Shown: piece after piece, positions 26,280 through 32,938 of the stretch
How the letters are laid out: each line of letters starts with the position of its first letter
Position numbering within the stretch: position 1 is the first letter of the stretch
NCBI RefSeq assembly: GCF_023910635.1
Contig: NZ_JAAVVZ010000013.1
Location: 1-64,000, forward strand
DNA length: 64,000 nucleotides
Direction: 5' to 3'
DNA from: Sphingorhabdus sp.
GTDB taxonomy: Bacteria; Pseudomonadota; Alphaproteobacteria; Sphingomonadales; Sphingomonadaceae
The notes under the pieces: model-generated
What the model saw: only the letters and a program-made list of their open reading frames with translations
Database searches by the model: none
Told to the model about the DNA's origin: nothing
Made by a program: the position numbers and the translations under genes

Positions 26280-26745
26280 TTGCCGGAGACGCTTACCTGC
26301 GCGGTGCGAATGGTTTTGGACCACGAGAGCGATTATTCCGCACGCTGGGCAACGGTGGTATCGGTTGCCGAGAAGATTGGCCGTGTGCCACAGACATTGC
26401 ACGATTGGGTGAAGAAAGCTGAGATCGACAGCAGCCAGCGGGCTGGCATTCCGAGCGACACGGCCGACAAGATCAAGGCACTGAAACGCAAAGTGCGAGA
26501 GTTGCGCCAGGCCATGCGGGCAGGCTGAGGACCGAACGCTCGACCATGTTAACCGACAATTTCATGCGCCGGTGCCCAACATGCTCTGGGTGTCGGATTT
26601 TACCTATGTCTCGACATGGGCGGGTTTTGTATATGTGGCGTTCGTGATCGATGTGTATGCTCGCCATATCGTGGGCTGGCGCGTCAGCCGGACAGCGCAT
26701 GCTAGGTTGGCTGTGCCGCCCTTCGGGTCGTTTTCGACGCACTGA
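26280..26745 (+). pseudogene. IS3-family insertion sequence remnant (OrfA fragment plus OrfB fragment)
   Basis: The first frame (26280-26528) encodes a transposase OrfA-like helix-turn-helix: AVRMVLDHESDYSARW, VAEKIGRVPQTLHDWVKK, KALKRKVRELRQ. It breaks off early. A second frame (26530-26745) encodes part of the OrfB integrase core: VNRQFHAPVPNMLWVSDFTY, VAFVIDVYARHIVGWRVSR, containing the first two Asp of the DDE triad. The last Glu and most of OrfB are missing and an internal deletion joins the pieces. It cannot be active. Clear terminal repeats were not found. Confidence 0.8.
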
Positions 26746-26792
26746 GCTTATACCATTAGCTCCCTGTGCCAAGCTACCCTTCTTGGCTGGTT

Positions 26793-27182
26793 CTACACAG
26801 ATGATCGTATGTCCGAATGACGACGATTAAGGAGATGGGCGAAGGTAAGGCCAAAGGCCCCCGCAGCAGTCAGCCAAGTTTCCAAAACCATGCCATGGAA
26901 TAACAACGCACCAGCAGTCAAAGATACTAGGGCAGGCATAGCAATCATGATCGGCATCCAGTTTTTGTGCCGACGTAGCCCTATATAGAGAGCGATCAGG
27001 CTGATTGGCACAGCGATGATAAGCATCCAGAAGTGAAAACTTTCCGGCACAGTTATCCAAACCGCCAGGGCCGGCATCATGAAGAGCAGTGCTGGTAGAA
27101 ACAGACAGTGCACTAGGCACAGCCCCGAAGCTAACATCGCCGCAGCATCGTAGCGTGTCTGCGGGGGTTGCGGTTGAGCCAT
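26793..27182 (-). CDS. MerC-family membrane protein
   Basis: About 129 residues with four helices. The MerC cysteine motif is present in ASGLCLVHCLFLPALLF. Besides mercury uptake, MerC proteins are often under Zur control and serve zinc uptake or handling; the zinc-type neighbours favour that here. ATG 27182 follows GAGAGATAAG; a TTG at 27194 is in frame upstream. It is divergent from a zinc-type GTPase fragment, with a Zur-like box between the two. Confidence 0.8.
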   Translation of the reverse strand: MAQPQPPQTRYDAAAMLASGLCLVHCLFLPALLFMMPALAVWITVPESFHFWMLIIAVPISLIALYIGLRRHKNWMPIMIAMPALVSLTAGALLFHGMVLETWLTAAGAFGLTFAHLLNRRHSDIRSSV

Positions 27183-27234
27183 CTTATCTCTCAAATAGTG
27201 GGTGGACAGAGCGGTTTAGACGATGCTAGTTATT

Positions 27235-27251
27235 ATGTAATAGTATATCAT
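27235..27251. promoter_or_regulatory. Zur-like operator
   Basis: ATGTAATAGTATATCAT is an inverted repeat around a central G that matches the general pattern of proteobacterial Zur boxes (consensus-like TGTTATANTATAACA from memory). It lies between merC and the COG0523 GTPase fragment, where Zur sites typically are. Confidence 0.5.
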
Positions 27252-27273
27252 AACGTATCAGGTCAACCCAGCT

Positions 27274-27477
27274 ATGAACAATTCGAACTTCAACCGCCTC
27301 CCGGTCACCGTCCTGTCTGGCTTCCTCGGCGCGGGAAAAACTACCCTGCTCAATCACATTCTCGCTAATCGCGAGGGCAAGCGCGTCGCCGTCATCGTCA
27401 ACGATATGTCCGAGGTTAATATCGACGCCGATCTCGTACGTGGCGGTGAAGCGCAGACGGCGCTGGAACTCGTATGA
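27274..27477 (+). pseudogene. Truncated COG0523 zinc-type GTPase (ZigA/YciC-like), N-terminal 67 residues
   Basis: The fragment contains the P-loop and switch region of a CobW-family metallochaperone: [20 protein letters not shown] and [17 protein letters not shown]. It ends with TALELV and a TGA. Full-length proteins have about 400 residues, including a CxCC metal site that normally follows directly and is missing here. The frame runs into the next gene, as if an internal deletion fused the locus. A GTPase without the metal site and C-terminal domain should not work. Confidence 0.8.
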
Positions 27478-28043
27478 TCATGAGCGCCTATGCCGATGCC
27501 GTCGAGGACTGGTCTCGCATTCATGCGCGAGAGTGCCCACTAGTTGTCGAACAGCGCACACCGCCGGTGCCGGACACAGTTATCGCGCCGTGGCTTGAAA
27601 GAGCACCGTTTGCGATCCGGGCCGAAGGTGATTTCGCAACTGTAATGGCGCAGCTCGCGGAGCTGCCCGATGCGTTGTGCACGGACGTTGCGGTCCTGGT
27701 ACAACGCTTCATGTTGCTTATGCAGACCGATGCCGTCCGTGTCCGAATGGAAGGGATTACAACCAACGCCTGCAAGAAGGTGCACGCCGACTATACAGAT
27801 GTTCGACTGATCACCACGTACAGCGGACCGGGCACGGATTATGCCCCAAACGGCGTGGCCAATGATGGGTTGGAGTATTATTTGGATAGAGTTCCAACCG
27901 GGGCGATCGCGCTATTCAAGGGCCGAACATACGCGTCCGATCACCCACCCTGCTTCCACCGGTCCCCGCCAGTTGGCGATACAGGTGAGAAGCGGCTTGT
28001 TCTGGTTATTGATACGCTACTACAAGGAACCCTTACGGACTGA
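27474..28043 (+). CDS. DUF1826-like protein of the zinc-limitation locus
   Basis: A 189-residue protein resembling DUF1826 (e.g. [61 protein letters not shown]). DUF1826 genes regularly accompany Zur-regulated COG0523 GTPases; the His/Cys-containing motifs suggest metal binding, but the function is unknown. The ATG overlaps the stop of the GTPase fragment. The protein looks nearly complete; its N-terminus may have been shortened in the same deletion. Confidence 0.65.
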   Translation: MIMSAYADAVEDWSRIHARECPLVVEQRTPPVPDTVIAPWLERAPFAIRAEGDFATVMAQLAELPDALCTDVAVLVQRFMLLMQTDAVRVRMEGITTNACKKVHADYTDVRLITTYSGPGTDYAPNGVANDGLEYYLDRVPTGAIALFKGRTYASDHPPCFHRSPPVGDTGEKRLVLVIDTLLQGTLTD

Positions 28044-28118
28044 TCTGGAATAGCCGATGCAAAAGCGGGGGTGTTGTTCAAGCCTTCGGTCGTAGATTTA
28101 CCAAAATGAGGATAGTCG

Positions 28119-28203
28119 ATGCGTATAGTTTTAAGTGTAGGATTGGCCCTTGCAGCAGCGCCACTTCATGCAGGTGCGGCTCAACCTATTATGTTGCAAC
28201 CTA
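28119..28203 (+). pseudogene. 5' fragment of an exported superoxide dismutase gene (signal peptide)
   Basis: ATG 28119 with GAGG nearby opens a signal peptide (MRIVLSVGLALAAAPLHAGA), followed by AQPIMLQP, and the frame then enters the MITE at 28204 and stops after a few codons (RVRTY, TAA). Deleting the element plus one TA makes the codons CCT-AAG-GAC and continues directly into the superoxide dismutase frame (KDLPSATFSLPALPYD). The original product would have had 249 residues with a cleavable leader. This is now the separated leader-encoding part. Confidence 0.8.
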
Positions 28204-28466
28204 GGGTCAGGACCTATTAAATCCACCTTCGCGGTTTGAGGCCATTTTGTTCAGTGCAAGGCGGCAAAGCGCAGGCTTAGTGGTTCTAAGTCTAGCTTTG
28301 CCAACGCGGCAATGGACAAAATGGGTCAAATCCGAAGGACGCCAAAATGGCTTTGATCTCGAAACAAAATGCCCTTGCAGGCAGAATTACTGCCTGCGGC
28401 GGCCATTTTCCTTCGATATCTTTGCCATTTTGACGCCGCGAAGGTGGATTTAATAGGTCCTGACCC
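28204..28466. mobile_element. Full-length MITE, copy B (263 bp, TA duplication)
   Basis: Bounded by TA at 28202-28203 and 28467-28468, with the same length and ends as copy A. It contains the hairpins GGCAAAGC/GCTTTGCC and GCAGGCAG/CTGCCTGC, and an arm pair CCATTTTGT/ACAAAATGG. It lies inside the superoxide dismutase gene between leader and mature part. An open frame reads out of the right end into the dismutase. Confidence 0.92.
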
Positions 28467-29133
28467 TAAGGACTTGCCAAGCGCGACATTCAGTCTGCCT
28501 GCACTTCCTTATGATGCTAGCGCGCTGGAGCCTGCGATCGACGCCGAGACCATGCGGATACATCATGGCCGCCACCATCAGGCCTATGTCACCAACCTCA
28601 ACAGTGCTGTCGTCGCCGATCCGGCCATGGCGGCGATGACCCTTGAGCAGATGATGGCAACCGTTTCGACGTTGCCCAAAGCCGTCCGTGACAACGGTGG
28701 AGGCCATTGGAACCATAGTTTTTTCTGGCAGAGTATGGCCCCGCCTTCTCAGTCTGGCGCACCGTCTGTCGACCTTATGGAGGCGATAGAGGAGAGTTTT
28801 GGGTCGGTAGACGACTTCAAAGCGCAGTTCGCGCGGGCAGGCGCTGCGCGGTTTGGATCGGGCTGGGTATGGCTGATCGTCGATGGCTCGGGCAGGTTGG
28901 CGATCACTTCCACACCAAATCAGGATAATCCGTTAATGGATATCGCCGAAACGCGTGGCACGCCGATTCTTGGAAATGACGTTTGGGAACACGCCTATTA
29001 CCTCAAATACCAAAATCGGCGCGGTGACTACCTTGCCAATTGGTGGCAGCTGGTGAACTGGGCGCAAGTCTCTCGTCGCTATGCTGAAGCTCAGAGACGC
29101 AGTAAGCGGCATGATCGAGCTGAAAGACTGTGA
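28369..29133 (+). CDS. Iron/manganese superoxide dismutase, leader cut off by MITE
   Basis: The mature enzyme part is complete: FSLPALPYDASALEPAIDAE and MRIHHGRHHQAYVTNLN (first two His ligands), GGHWNHSFFWQSM, FGSGWVWLIVDG, and DVWEHAYYLKYQNRRGDYLA (Asp and His ligands). It converts superoxide to peroxide and oxygen. Its natural 5' end, coding for a signal peptide, is now beyond the MITE (28119-28203). The only upstream in-frame ATG is at 28369 inside the element and has no evident ribosome-binding site; that would add about 34 element-coded residues and no leader. So the enzyme is either unexpressed or has become cytoplasmic. Fe or Mn preference is not decided. Confidence 0.85.
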   Translation: MPLQAELLPAAAIFLRYLCHFDAAKVDLIGPDPKDLPSATFSLPALPYDASALEPAIDAETMRIHHGRHHQAYVTNLNSAVVADPAMAAMTLEQMMATVSTLPKAVRDNGGGHWNHSFFWQSMAPPSQSGAPSVDLMEAIEESFGSVDDFKAQFARAGAARFGSGWVWLIVDGSGRLAITSTPNQDNPLMDIAETRGTPILGNDVWEHAYYLKYQNRRGDYLANWWQLVNWAQVSRRYAEAQRRSKRHDRAERL

Positions 29134-29274
29134 CGAAAGGGCAATATTCTAAAAGCTTTGGTACTCCCGGTCGAGTTCATACCAAAGCTCGGGCACTAAC
29201 GCATGATATAGCGCCATCTGATTACTTTCAACCAAGAGCCGTCCATCCCTATGCCTCTATCCGCACTGATCGCC

Positions 29275-29445
29275 AATTACGGTGACAGTGCACTAAATTA
29301 TAGCAATCTGCGCATCACGGTTCTAAGCCGGAATTAAGTGCACTGTCACCGTAATTGACTGTCACCGTAATTCGAATTAAGTGCACTGTCACCGTAATTC
29401 ACTGTCACCGTAATTCGAACGTAATTGCGTCACCGTAATTGCACT
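29275..29445. repeat. Cluster of AAGTGCACTGTCACCGTAATT-type repeats
   Basis: One inverted unit at 29275-29300 faces two complete direct units at 29331-29356 and 29374-29400. Partial units sit at 29357-29373, 29401-29426 and 29427-29445. The units abut or overlap with no regular spacers, so this is not CRISPR. The pattern looks like repeated or nested ends of a small mobile element or REP-type repeat, partly scrambled. Confidence 0.75.
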
Positions 29446-29462
29446 GCGCCCCATATCCGGCA

Positions 29463-29478
29463 TAAGTGGTCCTGACCC
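29463..29478. repeat. MITE right-end fragment before the exonuclease gene
   Basis: TAAGTGGTCCTGACCC followed by TA. Only the outer 16 bases of the right terminus remain. The in-frame codons of the exonuclease begin right after it, so the element removed the native start. Confidence 0.7.
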
Positions 29479-29565
29479 TAGAAAAGGACCGTCACTATCT
29501 CGCGAAGCGTTGCCCAACATTGGATAGAGCCACATGCGCATGGCATTTATGTCAAGCCAGCCGAC

Positions 29566-30504
29566 ATGTGGATTGACCCGTCGCGCCCCGCCGAACGCGC
29601 TTTGGTGACGCACGGCCATGCCGACCATGCGCGCAGTGGTCATAAAGCCGTCTGGGCAACGCCAGAGACGCTGGCGATCATGGCGCTGCGTTATGGCACC
29701 GACACAGGCACGCCTATGCCCTATGGCGACGGGTTTGAAGCAAATGGTGTGAAGATCAGTTTTCACCCCGCCGGGCATGTTCTGGGGTCAGCGCAGATCC
29801 TGCTGGAACATGCAGGCGAGCGCGTATTGGTGACAGGCGACTATAAACGGGGGTTTGACCCGACCTGCGCGCCGTTTGAAGCCGTTGCTTGCGATATCCT
29901 GATTACCGAGGCGACCTTTGGCTTACCCGTCTTCACCCACCCGCCGATTGAGGATGAGATTGCCAAATTGCTCGCCGCGCGCGACGCCCATGTCGATGGT
30001 TGTATATTGATAGGGGCCTATGCGCTGGGCAAGGCGCAGCGGGTCATCGCGGAACTGCGGCGCGCTGGCTATGACGCGCCCATTTATATTCACGGCGCGA
30101 TGCAGAAAATGTGTGATCTATATGCGGCGCATGATGTCCCCTTGGGCGATCTCATATTGGCGACGGGACTTGCCAAGGCAGAGATGAAAGGCGCGATTGT
30201 CATTGCCCCGCCATCGGCGATGCATGACCGCTGGGCGCAGCGTCTGCCCGACCCGATAACCGCCATGGCATCGGGATGGATGCGGGTGCGGCAACGGGCG
30301 CGGCAACGCAATGTTGAACTGCCTTTGGTCATTTCCGACCATGCCGATTGGACCGAGTTGACCGAAACTTTGTTGGAGCTTCGGCCCACAGAAACATGGA
30401 TTACCCATGGCCGCACCGACGCGCTTGGCCGCTGGTGTGAACTCCACCAATTGAAAGCGCGCGCGCTCGATCTGGTTGGCCGCGAAGACGAGGATGAGAG
30501 CTGA
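29566..30504 (+). CDS. Ligase-associated DNA exonuclease, N-terminus damaged
   Basis: A metallo-beta-lactamase/beta-CASP nuclease of the type paired with ATP-dependent DNA repair ligases. Metal motifs are THGHADHARSGH and, later, FHPAGHVLGSAQILLEHAGE, TGDYKRGFDP and SDHADWTEL. Codons that look native continue upstream of ATG 29566 (QHWIEPHAHGIYVKPAD, from 29515) back to a MITE end at 29478, but no ATG, GTG or TTG exists there in frame. Relatives begin in that upstream part, so about 20-30 residues have lost their start codon. The core is intact. The stop overlaps the ligase ATG (TGATG), so the two are coupled. Confidence 0.85.
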   Translation: MWIDPSRPAERALVTHGHADHARSGHKAVWATPETLAIMALRYGTDTGTPMPYGDGFEANGVKISFHPAGHVLGSAQILLEHAGERVLVTGDYKRGFDPTCAPFEAVACDILITEATFGLPVFTHPPIEDEIAKLLAARDAHVDGCILIGAYALGKAQRVIAELRRAGYDAPIYIHGAMQKMCDLYAAHDVPLGDLILATGLAKAEMKGAIVIAPPSAMHDRWAQRLPDPITAMASGWMRVRQRARQRNVELPLVISDHADWTELTETLLELRPTETWITHGRTDALGRWCELHQLKARALDLVGREDEDES

Positions 30505-32072
30505 TGCAGGCTTTCGCCGCGTTGATTGATGGGCTTATCTACACCCGTTCGCGTGATCAAAAGGTCCGGCTGATCGCCGATTATTTCCGCACGACGCCTG
30601 ACCCGGATCGCGGTTGGGCGCTGGCGGCGCTCGCGGGGACGCTGAGCATAGCAACAGTGAAATCGGCGGCCATCCGCGCGATGGCCGAGGAACGCTTTGA
30701 CCCCATGTTGTTCCGCATGAGCCGCGATTATGTTGGCGACACTGCGGAAACCGTTGCGTTGATGTGGCCAGATGTTAGCGCAGATGCCGTGGCACCAACG
30801 GTGTCTGAAGTCATTGACCTGCTCAACAGCACAAGCCGTTTGCGTGCGCCTGACTTGCTGGCCGAACTGATGGACAGGTTGGATGCCAATGGCCGTTATG
30901 CGCTGCTGAAGCTGGCAACAGGCGGGATGCGCGTTGGCATATCGGCGCGGCTGGCGAAAACCGCCTTTGGCCAGGCCTTTGCCCTTTCAGTGGACGATGT
31001 TGAAGAGGTCTGGCACGCGCTTCGTCCGCCATATGCCGAATTGTTTGCCTGGGGCGAGGGCAAGTCCGAGCGCCCCGACCCCGCCGACAGCGCGTTTTTC
31101 CGGCCCTTCATGCTTGCCCACCCATTGGAAGACGGCACTGTCCATCTCGACGCATTTGCCGCTGAGTGGAAATGGGACGGCATCCGCATCCAGATTGCGT
31201 CAACCGGCGGCGAAACGCGGTTGTTCAGCCGGGGTGGCGATGAAGTAACGGCAGCGTTCCCGGAAATCGCCTCCGCTTTCAACAGCATCGGTGTTGTCGA
31301 TGGCGAATTGTTGGTGCGCGGCGATGTGCAGGGCGGGGAGGCGGCAAGCTTCAACGCGCTGCAACAACGCTTGGGCCGTAAGAATGTGACCGCGGCGATG
31401 CAGGCGGAATATCCCGTATTCGTGCGCCTGTACGACATATTGTTCGACGGGACGCAGGATGTGCGCAGCCAGCCTTGGAGCGCGCGGCGGGAGCGGCTGG
31501 AATATTTCGCCGCCACACTCGACACGGTCCGGTTCGACCTGTCCGCGATTATCGAAGCGCGCGATTTCGACCATCTGGCGGAAATGCGCGCGGCGGCGCG
31601 TGCGGCGGCGATTGAGGGCGTCATGCTGAAGCGGCGCGATTCGCCCTATCTGGCGGGCCGCAAGGTCGGCCACTGGTACAAATGGAAACGCGAACCGCTC
31701 GTTGCCGATTGCGTGATGATGTATGCGCAGCGCGGTAGCGGGAAACGCTCGTCTTATTATTCGGATTATACTTTTGGCTGCTGGACCCCCGACGGCGCCT
31801 TGTTGCCCGTGGGCAAGGCCTATTCCGGGTTCAGCGATGCAGAATTGAAATGGCTGGACCGCTTTGTCCGCAACAACACGGTCGCGCGCTTTGGCCCCGT
31901 GCGCGAAGTCGAAAAGTCTTTGGTGCTTGAGGTCGCGTTTGACGCGGTGCACGAATCCAAGCGGCATAAATCTGGGATTGCGATGCGTTTCCCGCGCATC
32001 TCGCGCCTACGCCGCGACAAGCCAGCCGATGAGGCGGATACGATTGCGGCCTTACGCGCCATGATTGGTTAG
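30504..32072 (+). CDS. ATP-dependent DNA ligase (cisplatin damage response type)
   Basis: A 522-residue ATP-dependent ligase. An N-terminal DNA-binding domain (about 1-200) precedes the adenylation domain, whose nucleotide-binding lysine lies in FAAEWKWDGIRIQI. Then come GELLVRGD-type motif III, EGVMLKRRDSPYL (motif IV) and GHWYKWKREPL (motif V), and an OB fold. It seals nicks in repair together with the upstream exonuclease; in many relatives a DEXH helicase and a phosphatase also belong to the operon, but here the next gene is convergent and unrelated. Its stop overlaps the stop of the hydrolase gene by three bases. Confidence 0.92.
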   Translation: MQAFAALIDGLIYTRSRDQKVRLIADYFRTTPDPDRGWALAALAGTLSIATVKSAAIRAMAEERFDPMLFRMSRDYVGDTAETVALMWPDVSADAVAPTVSEVIDLLNSTSRLRAPDLLAELMDRLDANGRYALLKLATGGMRVGISARLAKTAFGQAFALSVDDVEEVWHALRPPYAELFAWGEGKSERPDPADSAFFRPFMLAHPLEDGTVHLDAFAAEWKWDGIRIQIASTGGETRLFSRGGDEVTAAFPEIASAFNSIGVVDGELLVRGDVQGGEAASFNALQQRLGRKNVTAAMQAEYPVFVRLYDILFDGTQDVRSQPWSARRERLEYFAATLDTVRFDLSAIIEARDFDHLAEMRAAARAAAIEGVMLKRRDSPYLAGRKVGHWYKWKREPLVADCVMMYAQRGSGKRSSYYSDYTFGCWTPDGALLPVGKAYSGFSDAELKWLDRFVRNNTVARFGPVREVEKSLVLEVAFDAVHESKRHKSGIAMRFPRISRLRRDKPADEADTIAALRAMIG

Positions 32073-32938
32073 AGGAATGCCCGCACATCGGCCATGAAAC
32101 GGTCAAACTGGTCATGATGCAACCAATGGCCGGCATTTTCATATTCCACGACCTTTGCCGTCGGGAAATGCGCGAGGCGACCGTCCTTTTCGGGGTTGGA
32201 GGCCCAGCTATTCGCGCCATACATCAGCAACATCGGGCAGGTGATCGACTGCCAAATGGCCAACAAATCCTCACGCGGCATATCGAAGATCGCCCAGATA
32301 TTGAGGTAATTGTCGAACTTCCAGCTCCAGCTTCCATCCTCGTTGCGGCTGATACCATGCACCGTCAGATGCCGCGCTTGTTCGTCGGTTAAATAGCTGT
32401 TTTCGGTTTTCATCCGATCATAAGCGGCTTCGATATTAAGGTAACGCTTTGGCGTGCGACCGGCGGCGTTGCGTTTGTCCTCAATCCACTGGCGGAAACG
32501 GTTTTGAATGCCGATGGCATCGCGCTCGGCCTGCATCTTTGGGGACAGGCCCAGTCCTTCGATGTTTACCATCTTGCGGACATTTTCGGGGAAGAGGCCG
32601 GCATAGCGGGTCGCGATATTGCCACCCATCGAATGCGCAATGACGCTGACGGGGGCAAGATTCAGCTGATGGATCAGTTGCGCCATGTCATAGACAAAGG
32701 TCGACATTTCATAGCTGCCATCGGGCGACCAGGCGCTGTCGCCATGGCCCCTTAAGTCGGGCGCAATGATATGCCAGTCGTGGCGCAATTCCTCGGCTAC
32801 CCAATCCCAGCTTCGCGCATGATCGCGGCCGCCATGGACCAAGAGCAAGGGCGGCGCGTCGGGGTTGCCCCAGTCGACATAATTTAGCCGAAGGCGTTGC
32901 GAGATAAAGCTGTTGGTGATGGGGCCATGTAAAGTCAT
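32069..32938 (-). CDS. Alpha/beta hydrolase
   Basis: A 289-residue alpha/beta-hydrolase-fold enzyme. The oxyanion-hole region is LLLVHGGRDHARSWDWV, the nucleophile elbow is AHSMGG (Ser), and the catalytic His lies in AGHWLHHDQF. No signal peptide is seen, so it is cytoplasmic. The substrate cannot be told; it resembles ester or haloalkane/epoxide-type hydrolases. Its ATG overlaps the smc stop (ATGA), so it is co-translated with smc. Confidence 0.87.
   Translation of the reverse strand: MTLHGPITNSFISQRLRLNYVDWGNPDAPPLLLVHGGRDHARSWDWVAEELRHDWHIIAPDLRGHGDSAWSPDGSYEMSTFVYDMAQLIHQLNLAPVSVIAHSMGGNIATRYAGLFPENVRKMVNIEGLGLSPKMQAERDAIGIQNRFRQWIEDKRNAAGRTPKRYLNIEAAYDRMKTENSYLTDEQARHLTVHGISRNEDGSWSWKFDNYLNIWAIFDMPREDLLAIWQSITCPMLLMYGANSWASNPEKDGRLAHFPTAKVVEYENAGHWLHHDQFDRFMADVRAFL

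Larger units (their letters stand above)
29134..29480. other. Intergenic breakpoint region with hairpin, repeat cluster and MITE end
   Basis: No gene was recognised. A 10-bp inverted repeat AGCTTTGGTA/TACCAAAGCT (29154-29189) follows the dismutase stop and may end its transcript, although no T-tract follows. A cluster of GTGCACTGTCACCGTAATT-type repeats occupies 29275-29445. A MITE end occupies 29463-29478. The region separates the patchwork left part from the core genes. Confidence 0.6.

Noticed and set aside
26280-26745. The IS3 remnant as the mover of the MITEs.
   Set aside because: IS3 elements use a different transposase and make 3-5 bp duplications, not TA; the remnant is also dead.
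29275-29445. Repeat cluster as a CRISPR array.
   Set aside because: Units abut or overlap, are of unequal length, one is inverted, and there are no spacers or cas genes.
1-29480. The whole left part as one prophage or integrative element.
   Set aside because: No integrase, attachment-site duplication, phage or conjugation gene is present; it looks like piecemeal gain and loss.
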